Shown here piece after piece: positions 7,495 through 13,323 of a stretch of 13,323 nucleotides of DNA; within the stretch, counting starts at the first letter, position 1, and every line of letters begins with the position of its first letter. Position numbers and translations under genes: made by a program. Origin of the DNA: Phycisphaerales bacterium (GTDB lineage Bacteria; Pseudomonadota; Gammaproteobacteria; Competibacterales; Competibacteraceae); NCBI GenBank assembly GCA_014879435.1, contig JACSSB010000188.1:1-13323 (forward strand), given 5' to 3'. The notes beneath the pieces were generated by a model. The model ran no database searches and was not told the DNA's origin. It saw only the letters and a program-made list of their open reading frames with translations.

Positions 7495-8532
7495 CTATAG
7501 CGGTAGCAAGCGGCGGGCTTCCTCGAAGAAATCCGGTTTCGGCAGGATTTCACTGGTCGGAAATCGGACCAGTAGCGTGGTGAACCGGCGATCCTCACCC
7601 AGCAACATCTCATCGAACACCAGGGTACTGGCAACGTGGGATGAATCCGGCGCCACCCGCTGATTCATATGATCCAGGGTGAGTGTGACCCGATCCATGC
7701 GCAGGTGCCGATCCGGTTCTTGTAAGGTGGCGGCAACGCGTTCCAGGTGATCTTTGATCGTGGCTGAATCGGCACGCATCTGGTCGAGTTCTGCTTTGAC
7801 CTCCTGCAATTGCCGCTCGATGACGATAGGGTCGTACACGTCCGAGGATTTCTTCTCCCGCAGGGGTTGCAATCCGGGTTTGGCCGCTTTCAGCAGTCGC
7901 GCCTGCTTTTGCAGCAGGTGCCGCTGCTCCCGCTCCAATTCCTCCCGGCGGGTTCGGATCGAGATCAATTGTTTCAATGCAATCTCGATCAGGTAATCGA
8001 AAGCCTGCTTTTTGAGTTCCCAGCGGGTTTCCGCCTCATTCTCGGTGAGAAACGCCAGTCGGTGATTGCGAAAATTCACCATGGTTTGCGGCACATCCCG
8101 CCGCAGGATGTCGCCGTGTAAATCAATACCCAGCACCTTTTTTTCGATTCTATCGACGCCGAGAGTGGCGTATAGCACCGCCGGTAGCGCACCGGAGTGC
8201 TGCTGTTGGTACTGGTCCATGGCAGGCCCAAAACTCAAGGTTTCTCGCAGATGCTCGGGTGTCGCAAACAAGGCGCGCAAGTGGGAATTGGCGGTAAATT
8301 CGCGTTTGCTGACCTCAAAAGCGGGTGGCAGGCTATCGATCAGTGCGCTGACATGCTCGACCGAGCGCTCCACTGCGCTCCACAAGATGCGCTGATAGTG
8401 ATTAACAAAGCGTAGACGGGGATCGGTACCGTCCACCACACGCTCGATCGCTGCCCGGATCAAGGCCACATCGAATTTGCCGGATGGGGTAGGCGCTGTG
8501 GCAAAGATGGATTGTAGGAAGCGAAATACCAT
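7495..8532 (-). CDS. Protein of unknown function with central coiled coil
   Basis: A 345-residue protein that I do not recognise. It looks soluble and cytoplasmic, with no signal peptide and no membrane segment. The N-terminal half (1-165) is mixed helical and includes VSALIDSLPPAFEVSKREFT and AMDQYQQQHSGALPAVLYAT. Residues about 170-270 are strongly charged and heptad-like (RREELEREQRHLLQKQARLL, then IERQLQEVKAELDQMRADSA), interrupted by a Pro/Gly stretch near 218-235. This looks like two antiparallel helices. The C-terminal part (275-345) is more globular. The ORF extends upstream to 8640, but ATG 8532 has AGGAG 7 nt before it (8540-8544) and is the better start. The gene stands alone: convergent with nfi, and 123 bp after opgD on the same strand. 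There are no catalytic motifs I can name. Confidence 0.85.
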   Translation of the reverse strand: MVFRFLQSIFATAPTPSGKFDVALIRAAIERVVDGTDPRLRFVNHYQRILWSAVERSVEHVSALIDSLPPAFEVSKREFTANSHLRALFATPEHLRETLSFGPAMDQYQQQHSGALPAVLYATLGVDRIEKKVLGIDLHGDILRRDVPQTMVNFRNHRLAFLTENEAETRWELKKQAFDYLIEIALKQLISIRTRREELEREQRHLLQKQARLLKAAKPGLQPLREKKSSDVYDPIVIERQLQEVKAELDQMRADSATIKDHLERVAATLQEPDRHLRMDRVTLTLDHMNQRVAPDSSHVASTLVFDEMLLGEDRRFTTLLVRFPTSEILPKPDFFEEARRLLPL

Positions 8533-8539
8533 GGTCCTT

Positions 8540-8544
8540 CTCCT
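8540..8544 (-). promoter_or_regulatory. Ribosome binding site fixing the start of the coiled-coil protein
   Basis: AGGAG on the minus strand, 7 nt before ATG 8532. It argues against the in-frame start at 8640. Confidence 0.65.
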
Positions 8545-8655
8545 GAGCAGCGAATTGGGCCTCGGCCTACGTGTGCGCACAGCGTGGTTGCAGGGGCGCC
8601 ACGGGTCCAAGTGGCCCAATCCGAGCGTGTCGATTACCACGAATTGGACCGAATA

Positions 8656-10233
8656 TCAGCCGGCTACCGGTGGCGGTGGCGACCATTGATACAGCCAGGT
8701 CTCGCTGAGTGCGCCTTCGGCACCGCGCAGGTAAGCACGCAAGTCCACCGGCTCGCTGCCTTGGGCGATCAAGTCGAAATCACCGCGCCATTGATCCGAC
8801 TCCAGAATTGGGCGGGCCGCCACATTTTGGATTTGCCCGCGTGAGGCGGAAACGACCATTTCCACCGCCGCATCCTTGGGTAATTGGGCCAGACGGCCCC
8901 CCTGGAAATCGATCACGAACTTGCGCATGGGCACGGTTTTCTTTTGGCCGGGGATGCCTCCTACACCAATGCGGGTGGCAACGATTTCGGCGACCGAAGG
9001 CTGGACCGGTGGTTGTGCACCCCAATACAGGCGGTAGTTGAATCGGATCTCCCGGCCCGGTTGTGCTGGTTCAGCCGGATTCCAAAACGCCACGATATTG
9101 TCGAAGGTTTCGTCAGCAGTCGGCAGCTCGACCAGTTGCACCATGCCGCGTCCCCACGAACCAATCGGTTCTACCCACAGCGAAGGCCGCTTACTATAAA
9201 ATGCTCCATCATCTTGATAATGATCGAAATTTCTATCGCGTTGCAGCAATCCAAAGCCACGCGGGTTGTCATCCACAAAAGAATTGACCCGAATGTAATG
9301 GGGATTGAGCAGCGGCCGCCAGATCCATTCGCCCGTACCGGTCCATAGCTGCAAGCCATCGGTATCGTGAATCTCCGGGCGGTAATCGTCGGCCATGCGT
9401 CGATCATTTTCACCGGCTTGGAACATGGAGGTCATCGGCGCGATGCCCAGCCGTTCGATGGAACGGCGTGGAAATAGATGGGTCTCGACCCGCATGATGG
9501 TGGTATCGCCCGGTTCGACCACGAAGGTGTAGGCACCAGTAATACTGGGGCTATCGAGCAGCGCATAGATCGTCAAATCCTTATCATCTGCCGCTGGTCG
9601 TTGTAACCAGAAAGCCCGGAATTCAGGAAATTCCTCTGGGCGATCCATGCCGGTGTCGATGGCCAAACCACGGGCGGAAAGGCCGTATTGCTTACTGGCG
9701 CCGACCGCACGAAAGTAACTGGCACCGAGAAAGGAGAACATATCGCGCTCCCAATCGGTATGGCTGTTGACCCGAAAACCAGCAAAGCCGAGATCTCCCA
9801 CTGAATCGGGGACTTTGCCCTTAACCCGTGAGCCGTATTGGAATTGCTCTGGTGAGAAATGAATAGGCCGAGCGCGCCCAGCGACCACTTCGTACAGGGC
9901 GACGGGGTGATGAAAGAACAAACCCAGATGAAAGAATCGGGCCTGGAAAGGCAGTGTTCCACCGGCCCACAGACTATGGTCGTTGCGGAATCGGTTGAGC
10001 GCTTGGTAATCGTCCCAGTCTATGCCTGCTAGCCATGGCGGGCGGGCGTCGCTGGGAGCGACATAGGGTTCTTGTGCCAGCCGTCGGGCTTGTTCCTGCA
10101 GCCAATCCGGGCTGAACGGTTGTTCATCGGTTGCGGGGGAACCTGTGTCTGCAGCCGCGAGGGTGGTGGAAATCAGCGGTATTCCGCAGGCCGCCAGTTG
10201 CAGCAGTCGCGTCAATAATTCCCGTCGTGTCAT
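8656..10233 (-). CDS. opgD: Periplasmic glucan biosynthesis protein, OpgD/OpgG (MdoG) family
   Basis: A 525-residue exported protein of the MdoG family, which acts on osmoregulated periplasmic beta-glucans. E. coli OpgG and OpgD have been assigned to glycoside hydrolase family GH186. The N-terminus MTRRELLTRLLQLAACGIPL is a twin-arginine signal followed by a hydrophobic stretch and an Ala-x-Ala cleavage region (TLAAADT). Tat export is typical of OpgD, whereas OpgG uses Sec, so I favour OpgD. Family landmarks are ARFFHLGLFFHHPVALYEVV, YRPEIHDTDGLQLWTGTGEW, then GFGLLQRDRNFDHYQ and YSKRPSLWVEPIGSWGRG. The C-terminal Ig-like domain ends in LYQWSPPPPVAG. The ORF is open upstream to 10317; I chose ATG 10233 because it begins the Tat signal, although its ribosome site is poor. 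The synthase gene opgH is not adjacent. Confidence 0.92.
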   Translation of the reverse strand: MTRRELLTRLLQLAACGIPLISTTLAAADTGSPATDEQPFSPDWLQEQARRLAQEPYVAPSDARPPWLAGIDWDDYQALNRFRNDHSLWAGGTLPFQARFFHLGLFFHHPVALYEVVAGRARPIHFSPEQFQYGSRVKGKVPDSVGDLGFAGFRVNSHTDWERDMFSFLGASYFRAVGASKQYGLSARGLAIDTGMDRPEEFPEFRAFWLQRPAADDKDLTIYALLDSPSITGAYTFVVEPGDTTIMRVETHLFPRRSIERLGIAPMTSMFQAGENDRRMADDYRPEIHDTDGLQLWTGTGEWIWRPLLNPHYIRVNSFVDDNPRGFGLLQRDRNFDHYQDDGAFYSKRPSLWVEPIGSWGRGMVQLVELPTADETFDNIVAFWNPAEPAQPGREIRFNYRLYWGAQPPVQPSVAEIVATRIGVGGIPGQKKTVPMRKFVIDFQGGRLAQLPKDAAVEMVVSASRGQIQNVAARPILESDQWRGDFDLIAQGSEPVDLRAYLRGAEGALSETWLYQWSPPPPVAG

Positions 10234-10272
10234 GGTGCTGGTTGCAACCCGTCTGTTGTTTTGAGAGCGAAA

Positions 10273-10278
10273 ATTATA
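10273..10278 (-). promoter_or_regulatory. Candidate -10 element for opgD
   Basis: A perfect TATAAT on the minus strand, about 40 bp before the opgD ATG. The hexamer 17 bp upstream (GGATCA) is a poor -35, so only the -10 is supported. Confidence 0.4.
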
Positions 10279-10350
10279 GCGTTTGTCGGGCTGAGTGATC
10301 CTACACACGGACCCCATCGCCGCTAAAAATCTGTTTGCTGGGCCAAGGAA

Positions 10351-10397
10351 TCTGTAATCGATGGCTTCATGCGTATTTGAAGCCCATCGATTACAGA
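10351..10397. repeat. Long near-perfect inverted repeat (hairpin) between opgD and icd
   Basis: The left arm at 10351-10369 (tctgtaatcgatggcttca) pairs with the right arm at 10378-10397 (tgaagcccatcgattacaga). All 19 left-arm bases match, with one bulged base in the right arm. The loop is 8 nt. There is no T tract directly after either side, so it is not a standard intrinsic terminator. It could be a 3' RNA structure, a mobile palindromic element or a protein-binding site. Confidence 0.9.
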
Positions 10398-10403
10398 TAA
10401 GTC

Positions 10404-10427
10404 GCCCTCCTCTTTGTAGAGGAGGGC
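10404..10427. repeat. Second perfect hairpin, 10-bp stem and 4-nt loop
   Basis: gccctcctct (10404-10413) pairs perfectly with agaggagggc (10418-10427) around a ttgt loop. It starts 6 bp after the longer inverted repeat. No T tract follows on either strand. On the minus strand it would be the second structure after the icd stop. Confidence 0.85.
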
Positions 10428-10477
10428 CAGGATGGGGAGAAAGTCACATATTGAAATGAAAGCAAAGTGTAGTGATG

Positions 10478-10498
10478 CGCCGCCCAACCCGTGCGGCG
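10478..10498 (-). terminator. GC hairpin just after the icd stop
   Basis: A 6-bp perfect stem, cgccgc with gcggcg, around a 9-nt loop, immediately downstream of the icd stop on the minus strand. No U tract follows, so it may stabilise the mRNA end rather than terminate. With the two hairpins beyond it, it makes a strongly structured 3' region. Confidence 0.4.
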
Positions 10499-10500
10499 GT

Positions 10501-12264
<1,764 letters not shown>

Positions 12265-12268
12265 GAAT

Positions 12269-12275
12269 CCTCCTT
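12269..12275 (-). promoter_or_regulatory. Strong ribosome binding site of icd
   Basis: AAGGAGG on the minus strand, 4 nt before ATG 12264. It selects this start over the in-frame ATG at 12291 and suggests high expression. Confidence 0.8.
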
Positions 12276-12329
12276 CTCGTTTTGTTTCCACCGGAGTATT
12301 GAATATCGGTGCGCGGTGGCCCGCAGGGG

Positions 12330-12345
12330 GCGCGAAAAAACGCGC
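12330..12345 (-). other. Small GC hairpin with A/T6 loop in the icd leader
   Basis: gcgcg and cgcgc enclose six A residues on the plus strand (six T on the icd strand). It would lie in the 5' untranslated region of icd if the promoter at 12349-12377 is right. It could be an RNA structure or a coincidence of base content. Confidence 0.4.
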
Positions 12346-12348
12346 ATT

Positions 12349-12377
12349 AAGTTATACGTAATCATGGCTTATGTCCA
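12349..12377 (-). promoter_or_regulatory. Candidate icd promoter
   Basis: On the minus strand TGGACA (12372-12377) lies 17 bp before TAACTT (12349-12354), or 15 bp before TATAAC (12351-12356). The -35 is close to TTGACA. It lies about 85-115 bp before the icd ATG. The -35 overlaps the inverted repeat at 12361-12381. Confidence 0.4.
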
Positions 12378-12381
12378 TGAT
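12361..12381. promoter_or_regulatory. Inverted repeat, possible OxyR/LysR-type operator between icd and oxyR
   Basis: atcatgg (12361-12367) and ccatgat (12375-12381) form a perfect 7-bp inverted repeat with a 7-nt spacer. It lies 50-70 bp upstream of the oxyR ATG, where LysR-family regulators usually bind for autoregulation. It also overlaps the -35 of the candidate icd promoter. It does not clearly match the extended four-part E. coli OxyR consensus. Confidence 0.45.
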
Positions 12382-12430
12382 AGCCCGGCATTAAATCCGC
12401 TGAACTACTGACCGCCACGAGTGTTGCACC

Positions 12431-13323
12431 ATGACTCTGAACGAACTGCGCTACGTCGTTGCGGTGGCCCGCGAGCGGCATTTCGGTCATGCCGCTGAAT
12501 CCTGCCATGTCAGCCAGCCCACGCTGAGTGTGGCAGTACGCAAGTTGGAAGATGAACTGGGGGTGGCGCTGTTTGAACGGGGTCCGGGCGAGGTGATGGT
12601 GACCTCCGCAGGTCGGCGTATCATCGAACAGGCTCAGCGGGTGCTAGAGGAGGCCGCCATCCTCAGACGACTGGCCAGCCAAGGCCAAGACGATCTGACA
12701 GGAATGCTGCGCCTGGGGATTATCTACACCATCGGTCCCTATCTGTTGCCGCATCTAATCCCACGGCTGCATCGCCGCGCACCCAAGATGCCGTTGCAAA
12801 TCGAGGAAAATTACACGGCGGTGCTGGGTGAACGGCTTCGAACCGGTGACTTGGATGTGCTGATCCTGTCATTGCCGTTCGATGAGCCGGGGGTAGTGAC
12901 CCAAGCAGTGTACGAAGAGCCCTTCGTGGTATTGATGCCGCTGGGTCATCCGCTGGAACAGACGGCCCAGATCGATGCCTCAACTTTAGCCCAACAGGAA
13001 TTGCTTCTGCTGGGACCTGGCCACTGTTTCCGCGACCAAGTGCTGCAATTCTGTCCAGAGTGCAATCGGCTGAGCGTGTCCTCGGACAATATGCAACGCA
13101 CCCTGGAAGGTAGCTCATTGGAAACCATTCGGCTGATGGTGGCCACTGGGATCGGTATCACGGTGCTGCCTTATACTTCGGTCAATGGCTATGCCTATCC
13201 TAGCGATCTGCTCAGTGTTCGGCCGTTCGCGGAGCCAACACCGACCCGGATCGTGGCGCTGGCTTGGCGCAAGAGTTTCCCGCGCCAACGCGTGCTCGCC
13301 CTGCTGACCGAGGTGATCCGCGC
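12431..13323 (+). CDS. oxyR: OxyR hydrogen-peroxide-sensing LysR-type regulator (partial, 3' end off the right edge)
   Basis: 297 codons are visible without a stop; E. coli OxyR has 305, so only about the last ten residues are missing. The N-terminal winged helix-turn-helix is MTLNELRYVVAVARERHFGH onward, with SQPTLSVAVRKLEDELG as the recognition region. The effector domain starts near residue 92. The peroxide-sensing pair is in GPGHCFRDQVLQFCPEC: Cys199 and Cys208, exactly the E. coli numbers. They form the disulfide that switches the protein on. A third cysteine, Cys211, sits close by and is not the usual partner. The spacing identifies OxyR rather than another LysR member. The start ATG 12431 has only a weak ribosome site. 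The gene is divergent from icd, with 166 bp shared. Confidence 0.96.
   Translation, partial: MTLNELRYVVAVARERHFGHAAESCHVSQPTLSVAVRKLEDELGVALFERGPGEVMVTSAGRRIIEQAQRVLEEAAILRRLASQGQDDLTGMLRLGIIYTIGPYLLPHLIPRLHRRAPKMPLQIEENYTAVLGERLRTGDLDVLILSLPFDEPGVVTQAVYEEPFVVLMPLGHPLEQTAQIDASTLAQQELLLLGPGHCFRDQVLQFCPECNRLSVSSDNMQRTLEGSSLETIRLMVATGIGITVLPYTSVNGYAYPSDLLSVRPFAEPTPTRIVALAWRKSFPRQRVLALLTEVIR

Noticed and set aside
7326..7634. A minus-strand frame containing DFND repeats
   Set aside because: It is produced by the 9-bp array read in frame, flanked by antisense nfi sequence and an out-of-frame part of the coiled-coil gene, with no ribosome site.
8572..8581. A 10-bp palindrome tgtgcgcaca between opgD and the coiled-coil gene
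   Set aside because: Short, without a loop or T tract; expected by chance in this base composition.

Overview
The window looks like chromosomal core DNA from a gammaproteobacterium of moderately high G+C. The evidence is the conserved block ndk, rlmN, pilW/pilF, rodZ, hisS, yfgM, whose order matches that seen in Pseudomonas and (without pilF) in E. coli. An OxyR with both redox cysteines at the E. coli positions, a Tat-exported OpgD-type protein and an E. coli-like NADP isocitrate dehydrogenase agree with this. I cannot name the genus from sequence alone. There are no tRNA or rRNA genes, insertion sequences, CRISPR arrays, phage genes or obvious horizontal islands.

Layout. Positions 1-5590 form one tightly packed minus-strand operon, read ndk > rlmN > pilW > rodZ > hisS > yfgM, with yfgM running off the left edge. 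It combines nucleotide balance, ribosome modification, type IV pilus assembly, cell shape, histidine charging and envelope protein export. The ispG gene, normally between rodZ and hisS, is absent: only 63 bp separate the two. A 223-bp spacer follows, then a stand-alone long-form hisG (minus), which is divergent from the DNA repair gene nfi (plus). nfi converges on an unrecognised coiled-coil protein gene (minus), and the gap between them holds a short array of 9-bp tandem repeats. Next comes opgD (minus), then a 267-bp spacer with three hairpins, one of them an almost perfect 19/20-bp stem.

The right end holds the most interesting gene: an NADP isocitrate dehydrogenase fused through a charged, probably helical linker to a C-terminal pair of CBS domains (587 residues). 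It keeps the equivalent of the E. coli AceK phosphorylation serine (Ser113), so it may be controlled by phosphorylation and also by adenine nucleotides bound to the CBS pair. It is divergent from oxyR, which is cut by the right edge. Their 166-bp shared spacer contains a 7-bp inverted repeat overlapping a plausible icd promoter. OxyR control of an NADPH-producing enzyme would make physiological sense, but is inference.

I found no clear multi-gene novel system. The best candidates for something undescribed are the IDH-CBS fusion with its oxyR pairing, the coiled-coil protein of unknown function, and the structured spacer downstream of icd.
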